Below are positions 1-5,129 of a stretch of 5,129 nt of DNA, in pieces. Each line of letters starts with the position of its first letter. Positions within the stretch are counted from its first letter, which is position 1. The stretch covers positions 1-5,129 of the forward strand of contig CAZDOD010000197.1 in the NCBI GenBank assembly GCA_964506935.1. The letters run 5' to 3'. The translations under genes and the position numbers were made by a program. This stretch comes from CAZDOD01 sp964506935. GTDB lineage: Bacteria; Desulfobacterota; Zymogenia; Zymogenales; Zymogenaceae. Under the pieces are notes generated by a model that was not told where the DNA came from, ran no database searches, and saw only the letters and a list, made by a program, of their open reading frames with translations.

Positions 1-105
1 CGCGTCGTGCTCGCGCCGGATCTGTGGATGCGTACCCGGGCGGCCGACGAGGTGATCGACACGATTCTGCAATCGGTCCCGGTCCCGGTGATCAGCTCGC
101 CGTGA
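1..105 (+). CDS. C-terminal tail of an unidentified protein (partial, high GC3)
   Basis: This frame is open from the window edge to a TGA at 103-105 and gives 34 residues ending in VPVPVISSP. It is chosen over the other frames because 30 of its 34 codons end in G or C, which is typical of real coding sequence in GC-rich DNA. The frame that later encodes the aldehyde dehydrogenase tail has mixed third positions here and yields a low-complexity, Gly/Arg-rich peptide. The ending loosely recalls the last strand of universal stress protein domains, but that is only an impression and no function is assigned. The protein is truncated at the left by the window edge. It could also be a frameshifted part of the gene that follows, or foreign sequence joined by assembly. 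Confidence 0.35.
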   Translation, partial: RVVLAPDLWMRTRAADEVIDTILQSVPVPVISSP

Positions 106-254
106 AGGGCCGCCTCGTCCTTCTCAATACGCTGCTTCTCGCCGCGCCGGAGATACCTTTCGGCGGGATAAAGAAGTCTGGCTTCGGAAGGGAGGGGGGA
201 TTTGAGGGGATTGAGGCATATACCACAACGAAATATATAAATATCAGGCTCTAA
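106..254 (+). CDS. Aldehyde dehydrogenase, C-terminal fragment
   Basis: NAD(P)-dependent aldehyde dehydrogenases oxidise an aldehyde to the carboxylate in the cytoplasm. Only the end of the protein is present here. The frame (stop TAA 252-254) carries the family's C-terminal signature: AAPEIPFGGIKKSGFGREGG at about 158-217, followed by an E-G-I-E-A-Y segment and a short tail ending INIRL. The APE-x-PFGG-x-K-x-SG-x-GREGG-x-EG pattern is closest to succinate-semialdehyde and ketoglutarate-semialdehyde type enzymes, a family-level impression. The catalytic Cys and Glu would lie upstream and are not visible. Recognisable similarity begins only around base 103-120. The frame stays open back to base 3, but the upstream peptide does not look like an aldehyde dehydrogenase, so the gene is either broken by a frameshift or deletion, or the contig is chimeric here. 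The 141-base gap and promoter-like sequences before the next gene suggest a separate transcript. Confidence 0.8.
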
Positions 255-283
255 GACCATATTGATTGGCACAGACAGACCTT

Positions 284-312
284 TTTTCCGTAATTATTAG
301 GGTTAGTATACT
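284..312 (+). promoter_or_regulatory. Candidate distal sigma-70-type promoter
   Basis: A good -10 box TATACT (307-312, five of six consensus bases) sits 17 bases after a poor -35-like TTTTCC (284-289). It lies in the AT-rich gap between the aldehyde dehydrogenase stop and the dehydratase start, the only place where an operon promoter could lie. Transcription from here would leave a leader of about 75-80 bases. This is consensus matching only, and the weak -35 makes it tentative. Confidence 0.25.
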
Positions 313-354
313 GAAGCGGAATTTCAGGTAAGAGATAAATTTCACTCTTTTTCA

Positions 355-382
355 TTGAATCTTAAAAAATAAAAACTATCTT
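355..382 (+). promoter_or_regulatory. Candidate proximal sigma-70-type promoter
   Basis: TTGAAT (355-360) and TATCTT (377-382) are separated by 16 bases, each matching four of six consensus positions. A start point about 7 bases downstream would fall near 389, leaving only a handful of bases before the ATG at 396. That would fit the lack of a clear Shine-Dalgarno sequence there (the preceding bases read ACGGGCCTAAAAA). In an AT-rich gap such matches arise easily by chance. Confidence 0.25.
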
Positions 383-395
383 ACGGGCCTAAAAA

Positions 396-2099
396 ATGTC
401 AAAAAAGAAAAAACCCGAAGGAATCAACAAAAATCCCACGAGCTACGGCGATATAGAATTCTCAAGATATTTGAGGAGGGCATTTTTATCGTCGGCCGGT
501 TATGACCGGGAGAGTCTCGGTCGCCCGATCGTGGGCATCATAGACACCTCGTCAGATTACAATCCATGCCACCGTCAGATGCCGGAAATGGTAAAGGCCG
601 TAAAGCGGGGGGTCATCGAGGCCGGGGGTTTGCCGCTCTCGTTTCCCACAATATCTTTAAATGAGATATTCACCTATCCCACGACGATGCTCTATCGGAA
701 CCTCGCCGCAATGGAGACCGAAGAGATGATTCTGGCCCAGCCGATGGACGCCGTGGTTCTTCTGTCGGGATGCGACAAGACTCTTCCAGCACAAGTTATG
801 GCGGCTATATCCGCCGACATCCCGGCGGTGTGCGTCGTCTGCGGCTCAATGATGACCGGGAGATTTCGCGGGGAGCGGCTCGGTGCGTCAACCGACTGCA
901 GGCGTTTCTGGGGGATGTATCGCAGCGGAGAACTATCAAAAGATGAGATAGAGGAGACAGAAGAAAAACTCGTCTTCACGGGCGGAACCTGCATGGTCAT
1001 GGGAACGGCGACGACCATGGCCTGTCTTGTAGAAACGCTGGGCCTCACGCTACCCGGCGGGGCAACGCCCCCACACGCCTCGGGCGAGCGATTGAAGAAC
1101 TGCGTATCATCAGGGAGACTTGCGACGAAGCTTGCCCTTGAGGGAGGCCCGAGGCCGTCCGATATCTTAAGCCTAGCATCATTTAAAAACGCCTTAACCG
1201 TCCTCATGGCGCTCTGTGGCTCGACCAACGCCGTAATACATCTGATTGCAATCGCAAGGCGGGCAAAGATCAGTCTCTCGCTCGACGACTTCGACGAAGT
1301 GGCCGGGCGAATTCCCGTACTCGTCGATTTAAAGCCGGCGGGATCGGGCTACGCCGAAGATCTCCACTTCGCCGGGGGAGTGCCGGTTCTCACAAAAGCC
1401 CTCGAGCCGCTTTTGGACCTGTCCGCCATGACCGTGACAGGGAAAAAACTGGGAAAACTCATAGATTCTTTTATGCAGCCTCAAGACTGGCAGACCACAA
1501 TCAGAACCCTAAATAAGCCTCTGATCCCTAAAGGGAATCCCGGCGCCATTGCCGTCTTAAAGGGTTCCTTGGCGCCCGACGGTGCCGTCATAAAGGCAGC
1601 GGCGGCAACCCCGTCCCTGATGAGACACAAGGGCCCCGCTGTCGTCTTCAACTCGCCCGAAGACGCCGTAAAACGCATCGATGATCCGAAGCTAAAGATC
1701 ACACCCGCCAGCGTGATGGTGCTAAGGAACGCCGGGCCGGTGGGTGCGGGGATGCCGGAGGCGGGGTCGCTTCCCATCCCGAAATATCTGGCACGGACGG
1801 GTGTTACGGATATGGTTCGAATCTCAGACGCCCGCATGAGCGGGACGGCATACGGCACAGTCGTGCTCCACGTCTCGCCCGAGGCGGCAGTCGGCGGCCC
1901 GCTTGCCCTCGTCAGGGACGGGGACATGATCGAGCTCGATATCGATCGGCGGCGAATCGACCTACTCGTCGATGAGGAAGAGCTCGATAGAAGGAGACAA
2001 AATTTCAGACCGCGCCCCCTTCCCGAGCGCGGGTGGGCCAGGCTTTTCGCCGAGCACGTCCTCCAGGCCCATGAAGGGGCGGACATGGATTTTTTATAA
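396..2099 (+). CDS. IlvD/Edd-family dehydratase, sugar-acid (arabonate-like) dehydratase type
   Basis: This 567-residue cytoplasmic enzyme should remove water from a 2,3-dihydroxy acid to give a 2-keto-3-deoxy acid, using an Fe-S cluster and Mg2+. Cys58 (YNPCHR), Cys126 (SGCDKT) and Cys199 (GGTCMVMGTA) sit where L-arabonate dehydratase binds its [2Fe-2S] cluster. Glu90, Asp127, Lys128 (carbamylated in relatives) and Glu455 match the Mg2+ ligands. Ser482 in DARMSGTAYGT is the expected catalytic base. The C-terminal swivel domain follows (LHVSPEAAVGGPLA, then LLVDEEEL), and the ending VLQAHEGADMDFL closely resembles that of arabonate-type enzymes. Length and N-terminus are normal for the family, which supports the ATG at 396 despite its poor ribosome binding site. 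The substrate is unknown: pentonate or hexonate fits best, and dihydroxyisovalerate (IlvD, valine/isoleucine synthesis) is the alternative. The neighbouring aldehyde dehydrogenase tail supports a sugar-acid role weakly; no other branched-chain amino acid gene is in view. Confidence 0.93.
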   Translation: MSKKKKPEGINKNPTSYGDIEFSRYLRRAFLSSAGYDRESLGRPIVGIIDTSSDYNPCHRQMPEMVKAVKRGVIEAGGLPLSFPTISLNEIFTYPTTMLYRNLAAMETEEMILAQPMDAVVLLSGCDKTLPAQVMAAISADIPAVCVVCGSMMTGRFRGERLGASTDCRRFWGMYRSGELSKDEIEETEEKLVFTGGTCMVMGTATTMACLVETLGLTLPGGATPPHASGERLKNCVSSGRLATKLALEGGPRPSDILSLASFKNALTVLMALCGSTNAVIHLIAIARRAKISLSLDDFDEVAGRIPVLVDLKPAGSGYAEDLHFAGGVPVLTKALEPLLDLSAMTVTGKKLGKLIDSFMQPQDWQTTIRTLNKPLIPKGNPGAIAVLKGSLAPDGAVIKAAAATPSLMRHKGPAVVFNSPEDAVKRIDDPKLKITPASVMVLRNAGPVGAGMPEAGSLPIPKYLARTGVTDMVRISDARMSGTAYGTVVLHVSPEAAVGGPLALVRDGDMIELDIDRRRIDLLVDEEELDRRRQNFRPRPLPERGWARLFAEHVLQAHEGADMDFL

Positions 2100-2111
2100 G
2101 TAATATATAAG

Positions 2112-2153
2112 ATGAAACGCTTTTTTGGAAAACAGAAAAGGGGGAATAAATGA
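2112..2153 (+). CDS. Possible 13-residue mini-ORF coupled to the flavoprotein start
   Basis: An ATG at 2112 opens a 13-codon frame (MKRFFGKQKRGNK) whose TGA (2151-2153) overlaps the next gene's ATG (2150-2152) in a four-base ATGA. It starts 12 bases after the dehydratase stop and has no convincing ribosome binding site of its own. Such an arrangement could carry ribosomes from one gene to the next, but a frame this short is expected by chance. It is listed because a comparable mini-ORF precedes the third gene. Confidence 0.12.
   Translation: MKRFFGKQKRGNK
2136..2145 (+). promoter_or_regulatory. Purine-rich ribosome binding site
   Basis: AAAAGGGGGA lies four to five bases ahead of the ATG at 2150. 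It is a strong G-rich Shine-Dalgarno-like site and fixes that ATG as the flavoprotein start, consistent with the immediate beta-strand and FMN loop (MKITVLNGSP). Confidence 0.65.
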
Positions 2154-3520
2154 AGATTACGGTGCTAAACGGGAGCCCGAAGGGGAAAAACTCCAATACC
2201 ATGCAGTATTTCAACTATATACGGAAGCATTTTCCGAAAAATGATTACGTCATCTTCGATATCGGAAAGGAATCGGAACAGCTCGAAAAAAAGCCCGGCC
2301 TTGTCGATGAGATTGCAAAAGAGATTAAGCGATCGGACGGCGTTATATGGGTCTATCCGATCACATACTTTTTAGTCTCCTCCCGCATGAAGCGGTTTAT
2401 CGAGATGGTCTTCGAGAAAAAGCTGCAAAAAGAGTTTTCGGGAAAATACGCCACGGCGATCACGACCTCGATGCATTTCTTCGACCACACATCCCTCAAC
2501 TACATCCATGGAATCAGCGAGGACTTCGGCATGAAATATGTCCCCGGCTATTCGGCACAGTTCAATGATCTAATCTTCGAAGAAAACAGGAGGCAGCTCC
2601 TCCTTTTCGCCAAGGACTTTTTTCGGCACATCGAAAAGAAGATCCCAACGCCCGTCGAATACCCACCCGTCTCGGATGACGTGCCGACATACCAACCCAA
2701 AAAGCTCGGAAACGTGCCCAAGACCGGGGATAAAAAGATTATCATCATTGCCGATCTGAAAAAGACCGATAAAAACTTAGGCGCCATGATCGATACCTTC
2801 ACGAGTCTGATACCCAATGAGGTCGACATAATCAACGTAAACGAGATCAACCTCAAGGGGGGATGCAGAAGCTGCCTCCGCTGTACATACGATGGGGTGT
2901 GTGCCTACGACGATGATATGAACTATATCTATCGTGAGAAGATTCTCCCCTCCGATGCCGTCATATATGCCGGCGCGATCAAGGATCGATACCTCTCGAG
3001 CAGGATGAAGATGTTCTTCGACCGATTCTTTGTCAATGCACACCGCCCGACACTCACGGGAAAGCAGGGGGGCTTTATCATCTCGGGCCCGCTCAAACAG
3101 ATACCGAACCTCAGGCAGCTCTTCTATTGCTTTGCCGAGACCTTCGGCCTCAATATCGCGGGATTCGTCACCGATGAATATAAGGATTCGGACTACACCA
3201 CGGGCCTCCTCAGAGACTTCGCCGATCGGATCATGTGGGGGATCGAAAACCGATACAAGAAGCCCACTACCTTCTTGGGGGTTGGGGGACACAAGATCCT
3301 TCGGGACATAAACTTCTTTACCCGATTCATCTTTTTGGAGAACCATAAATACTACGCAGAGCACGACCTCTTTGACTTTCCCCACTCTCAGCGGCAGATG
3401 CGGGTGATGGGGCGGATACTCCCTCCCCTTCTAAAGATCACATCATTCAGGAAAAAATTCCAGGCACAGATGAACGAGAATATGATTGCGCCATTGAAAA
3501 AGGTGGTCAAGGAAGAGTAA
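2150..3520 (+). CDS. Tandem flavodoxin-fold NAD(P)H:FMN reductase/iron-sulfur flavoprotein (Isf-like)
   Basis: This 456-residue soluble protein is built from two flavodoxin-like halves. Half one (about 1-165) begins MKITVLNGSPKGKNSNT, the classic FMN phosphate-binding loop at residues 7-17, and keeps the second flavin loop VYPITYFLVSSRMKRFIE at about 68-85; it contains no cysteine. A linker with several prolines (about 166-192) follows. Half two (about 195-370) starts with a beta-strand (KKIIIIADL) but has KKTDKNLG where the GSPR-type loop should be. It carries Cys239, Cys242, Cys245 and Cys251 (C-x2-C-x2-C-x5-C), the spacing known for the [4Fe-4S] cluster of archaeal Isf proteins, followed by the family's DDDMNYIY and MKMFFDRFF segments. 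The last ~70 residues form a basic, aromatic extension of unknown role. I infer electron transfer between an NAD(P)H- or ferredoxin-type donor, FMN and the cluster. Partners and substrate are unknown. It is probably co-transcribed with the dehydratase. Confidence 0.88.
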   Translation: MKITVLNGSPKGKNSNTMQYFNYIRKHFPKNDYVIFDIGKESEQLEKKPGLVDEIAKEIKRSDGVIWVYPITYFLVSSRMKRFIEMVFEKKLQKEFSGKYATAITTSMHFFDHTSLNYIHGISEDFGMKYVPGYSAQFNDLIFEENRRQLLLFAKDFFRHIEKKIPTPVEYPPVSDDVPTYQPKKLGNVPKTGDKKIIIIADLKKTDKNLGAMIDTFTSLIPNEVDIINVNEINLKGGCRSCLRCTYDGVCAYDDDMNYIYREKILPSDAVIYAGAIKDRYLSSRMKMFFDRFFVNAHRPTLTGKQGGFIISGPLKQIPNLRQLFYCFAETFGLNIAGFVTDEYKDSDYTTGLLRDFADRIMWGIENRYKKPTTFLGVGGHKILRDINFFTRFIFLENHKYYAEHDLFDFPHSQRQMRVMGRILPPLLKITSFRKKFQAQMNENMIAPLKKVVKEE

Positions 3521-3522
3521 AT

Positions 3523-3541
3523 CGCAGGTGAAGAACCTGCG
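3523..3541 (+). terminator. Stem-loop just after the flavoprotein stop
   Basis: CGCAGGT (3523-3529) pairs perfectly with ACCTGCG (3535-3541) around a five-base GAAGA loop, starting two bases after the TAA at 3518-3520. No U-tract follows (GCCTGAATTTATTG), so it is a poor intrinsic terminator. It may instead attenuate read-through or protect the 3' end of the upstream message. The stem is clearly seen; its function is inferred. Confidence 0.45.
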
Positions 3542-3586
3542 GCCTGAATTTATTGAAGAGAGGGAACCAACGTTTAAGGTGGAAAA

Positions 3587-3640
3587 ATGAATTGCAATAT
3601 CCTACATGATTTCTATATAAGGAGAAAGAGATGTCAATAA
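3587..3640 (+). CDS. Possible 17-residue leader ORF overlapping the isomerase start
   Basis: ATG at 3587 follows AAGGTGG (3576-3582), a plausible ribosome binding site, and opens MNCNILHDFYIRRKRCQ before TAA at 3638-3640. The frame runs through the isomerase gene's own Shine-Dalgarno site and past its ATG (3631), so translating it would interfere with, or couple to, isomerase initiation. It shows no run of a single amino acid of the kind seen in attenuation leader peptides. Its short length means it may be coincidental. Confidence 0.2.
   Translation: MNCNILHDFYIRRKRCQ
3619..3624 (+). promoter_or_regulatory. Strong ribosome binding site of the isomerase gene
   Basis: AAGGAG lies six bases before the ATG at 3631, near-ideal sequence and spacing. 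It decides the start codon and gives the N-terminus MSIIEWSIDEKIAIITMN, which begins directly with the first beta-strands expected of a crotonase fold. Confidence 0.8.
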
Positions 3641-4350
3641 TAGAATGGAGTATCGATGAAAAAATAGCGATAATCACCATGAACACCGCAGAAAACCGGA
3701 TGAACCTGAATTTTACCACCGAAATGCTCTCCACTTTCGACGAGATCGAGAAAGATGAGACGGCATCGGCCGTCGTAATATCTTCGTCCGACCAGAAAAA
3801 CTGGTCTCAGGGTATTGACCTTGACTGGATGGTGGCAAGGATGGGGGAAGGAGACCTCGATACGATAGAAAAGTTCATATACAGTCTAAACGATGTCTAT
3901 AAAAAAATACTCACGTTTCCGATGCCGGTAATAGCCGCAATAAACGGGCACGCCGCGGCGGGCGGAGCGATACTGGCGTGCGCATGCGACTTCAGGTTTA
4001 TGCGGGCAGACAAGGGATATTTCCTGTTTCCGGAAATCAACATCGAAATACCCTTTTTCCCGGGAATGCTCGCCTTCACAAAGAGGGCGTTTCCGTATCA
4101 CAAGTTTGAGGAGGCGATGCTTACCGGAAACCGCTATACAGCCACAGAGCTCGAAGATTTCAACGTCATACGCAAGGCGTGCGAGAACAGCGAGGCGGTC
4201 ATGACCGAGGCCATTGCCTTCGCAAAGACATTCAACAAAAAAAGGGGCATATTCGGCGAAATGAAAAAGAGGATGAACAGGGAGATCATCGACGTAATCG
4301 ACAACGTAGACCCGATATATATCGAGCAAGGCAAAATGACGGCAACTTAA
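3631..4350 (+). CDS. Enoyl-CoA hydratase/isomerase family protein, probable delta3-delta2-enoyl-CoA isomerase
   Basis: This 239-residue crotonase-fold protein likely acts on an acyl-CoA in the cytoplasm. The two oxyanion-hole segments are present: WSQGIDL (residues 58-64) and NGHAAAGGAILA (105-116). Of the two glutamates used by enoyl-CoA hydratases, the one in the PE motif is kept (Glu135, in FLFPEINIEI), but the one after the GG motif is replaced by Ile114. Loss of the first Glu with retention of the second is the pattern of delta3-delta2-enoyl-CoA isomerases. The stretch from INGHAAAGGAILA through DFRFMRADKGYFLFPEINIEIP reads very much like peroxisomal plant-type ECI proteins, which are also about 240 residues. 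The likely role is moving a double bond from position 3 to 2 in unsaturated fatty acyl-CoA so beta-oxidation can proceed. Hydratase activity is less likely, and another crotonase reaction remains possible. It is probably last in the operon, just before a terminator. Confidence 0.9.
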   Translation: MSIIEWSIDEKIAIITMNTAENRMNLNFTTEMLSTFDEIEKDETASAVVISSSDQKNWSQGIDLDWMVARMGEGDLDTIEKFIYSLNDVYKKILTFPMPVIAAINGHAAAGGAILACACDFRFMRADKGYFLFPEINIEIPFFPGMLAFTKRAFPYHKFEEAMLTGNRYTATELEDFNVIRKACENSEAVMTEAIAFAKTFNKKRGIFGEMKKRMNREIIDVIDNVDPIYIEQGKMTAT

Positions 4351-4373
4351 CACAAAAAATAAGCATGTAAAAA

Positions 4374-4402
4374 GGGGTGGTCTGATTATTTCAAACCACC
4401 CC
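4374..4402. terminator. Bidirectional intrinsic terminator between convergent genes
   Basis: GGGGTGGT (4374-4381) pairs with ACCACCCC (4395-4402). After one mismatch, TGA/TCA extends the stem by three pairs around a TTATT loop. On the minus strand the hairpin is followed directly by five T (complement of A at 4369-4373) and a second T-rich stretch, a proper terminator for the leftward nitronate monooxygenase gene. On the plus strand the following CCGCTGTTTCTT is only weakly T-rich, but the hairpin lies 24 bases after the isomerase stop and probably ends that transcript too. Confidence 0.8.
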
Positions 4403-4472
4403 CCGCTGTTTCTTAAAATCTCAACCGACCCTAATCATCCAATCCAACGACCGGAGGATATTATAGGTCGCT

Positions 4473-5129
4473 CTAAACCTGGGCCGACATCTTCTTGCTA
4501 ACCGCCGCCGCCTCTTTTGCGATCCTTTCTATCAGCTCCGATACAGTCGGGATATCTCTTACGAGACCCGTCACCTGCCCGACCGTGAGGACGCCCTTTT
4601 TGTAATCGCCCTCTTCTGTCGCCTTCTGGATGGCGTTAAAAGCGTTCGCCATGTAGCCGAGCTGCTTTGCCGTGCCAAACCCTTGAGCCAAGACGCCGAG
4701 GAAAAGCTTAAAATACGGTAGATGCAGCTGCTTTGCTATGATCTTCGAGTGTATGAGCGCCCCAAAGGGATCGAAACCCTTTTTAATCGCCTTTCGTGCC
4801 ACAGGCGTATCGAGGACCCTACACCCCATTCCGTCGAAGCGGTCGGAGTAGATCGTGTCGTTGACGGTCTTTTCGATAGAGAGTTCCTTGAAGTAGTCAT
4901 GAAGCGGGCTCTCCTCGGTCGTCATAAAGCGTGTTCCCATCGCGATACCCTCGGCTCCGAGCGCAAGTGCCGCCGCAAGGCCCCGGCCGTCCGAGAATCC
5001 GCCGGCCGCGATAACCGGAATCTTTACGGCATCTACTATGCTAGGCACCAGAACGAGGCTCGTTACATCGCCCCCGTGGGCGGCGGCCTCGTGCCCCGTA
5101 ACGAGAAGGGCGTCGGTCCCAAACTCCTC
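4473..5129 (-). CDS. Nitronate monooxygenase/2-nitropropane dioxygenase family flavoprotein (5' end outside window)
   Basis: The minus-strand frame is open from the right edge to TAG at 4473-4475, giving the last 218 residues of a TIM-barrel FMN enzyme. A GTG at 5048 could be mistaken for a start, but conserved family sequence continues upstream of it, so the gene is simply truncated by the window. Counting from the first visible residue: TGHEAAAHGGD (11-21) contains the conserved His18 of the EAGGH-type motif, linked to catalysis and flavin contact. IPVIAAGGFSDGRG (about 37-50) and GAEGIAMGTRF (about 57-67) are the FMN phosphate-binding segments. The C-terminus has the family's GQVTGLVRDIPTVSELIERI region. 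Members oxidise alkyl nitronates, but many homologues in anaerobes have other or unknown roles, including FabK-like enoyl-ACP reduction, so the substrate is not assigned. It converges on the three-gene operon and has its own terminator at 4374-4402; its promoter is outside the window. Confidence 0.92.
   Translation of the reverse strand, partial: EEFGTDALLVTGHEAAAHGGDVTSLVLVPSIVDAVKIPVIAAGGFSDGRGLAAALALGAEGIAMGTRFMTTEESPLHDYFKELSIEKTVNDTIYSDRFDGMGCRVLDTPVARKAIKKGFDPFGALIHSKIIAKQLHLPYFKLFLGVLAQGFGTAKQLGYMANAFNAIQKATEEGDYKKGVLTVGQVTGLVRDIPTVSELIERIAKEAAAVSKKMSAQV

Noticed and set aside
692..1228. 178-codon open frame on the minus strand inside the dehydratase
   Set aside because: It is antisense to a well-supported family protein, is serine/arginine-rich, and matches no recognisable domain; it is a shadow of GC-rich codons.
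1481..2086. 201-codon minus-strand open frame
   Set aside because: Low-complexity serine/arginine-rich translation lying fully within the conserved C-terminal part of the dehydratase.
2777..3385. 202-codon minus-strand open frame opposite the flavoprotein
   Set aside because: No recognisable motif; the opposite strand carries the Isf-type cysteine motif and flavodoxin segments, so this is a shadow.
4313..4324. Perfect 12-bp palindrome CGATATATATCG
   Set aside because: It lies inside the isomerase coding region and is explained by the codons for Asp-Pro-Ile-Tyr-Ile-Glu; no second copy or neighbouring control element.
3886..4353. 155-codon minus-strand open frame opposite the isomerase
   Set aside because: The plus strand has clear crotonase motifs and a strong ribosome site; the antisense translation has no family features.
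4448..4470. CGACC/GGTCG inverted repeat before the nitronate monooxygenase stop
   Set aside because: Only five pairs with a 13-base loop; too weak to call next to the much stronger hairpin at 4374-4402.
5046..5048. GTG as start codon of the minus-strand gene
   Set aside because: The frame continues open to the window edge and encodes the conserved TGHEAAAHGGD motif upstream, so the true start is outside the window.
1..5129. Defence system, CRISPR array, phage, transposon or biosynthetic cluster
   Set aside because: No repeats, terminal inverted repeats, integrase, transposase, nuclease or effector-like genes are seen; the genes are metabolic enzymes and redox proteins.

Overview
The window carries a short stretch of bacterial metabolic genes, apparently from an anaerobe. 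There is no tRNA, rRNA, CRISPR array or recognisable mobile element. The gene types (a sugar-acid/dihydroxyacid dehydratase, a two-domain iron-sulfur flavoprotein, a crotonase-fold enoyl-CoA isomerase, a nitronate-monooxygenase-family flavoprotein and the tail of an aldehyde dehydrogenase) together resemble gene sets of syntrophic or fatty-acid-degrading Desulfobacterota ('Deltaproteobacteria'). That placement is an inference from gene style, not from a marker gene.

Layout. Bases 1-254 are the left edge: a very GC-rich, GC3-biased reading frame that stops at 105, then, in a different frame, the last ~45 residues of an aldehyde dehydrogenase ending at 254. The change of frame and composition suggests a frameshift, deletion or assembly junction near 105-120. 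Bases 255-395 are AT-rich intergenic DNA with two candidate promoters. Three plus-strand genes follow as a probable operon: the dehydratase (396-2099), the tandem flavoprotein (2150-3520, 50-base gap) and the enoyl-CoA isomerase-like protein (3631-4350, 110-base gap containing a hairpin). A strong hairpin at 4374-4402 separates these from a convergent minus-strand gene (4473 to beyond the right edge), the C-terminal ~218 residues of a nitronate monooxygenase/2-nitropropane dioxygenase family protein.

How they may work together. The dehydratase and the upstream aldehyde dehydrogenase would fit oxidative sugar-acid breakdown (dehydration to a 2-keto-3-deoxy acid, later semialdehyde oxidation). 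The isomerase-like protein and the flavoproteins fit acyl-CoA and electron-transfer chemistry. Nothing in the sequence proves one shared pathway. The most distinctive item is the flavoprotein: its first half keeps the FMN-binding loops and has no cysteine, while its second half keeps an Isf-type four-cysteine cluster and has lost the FMN loop, so the two halves look like complementary parts of one redox unit.
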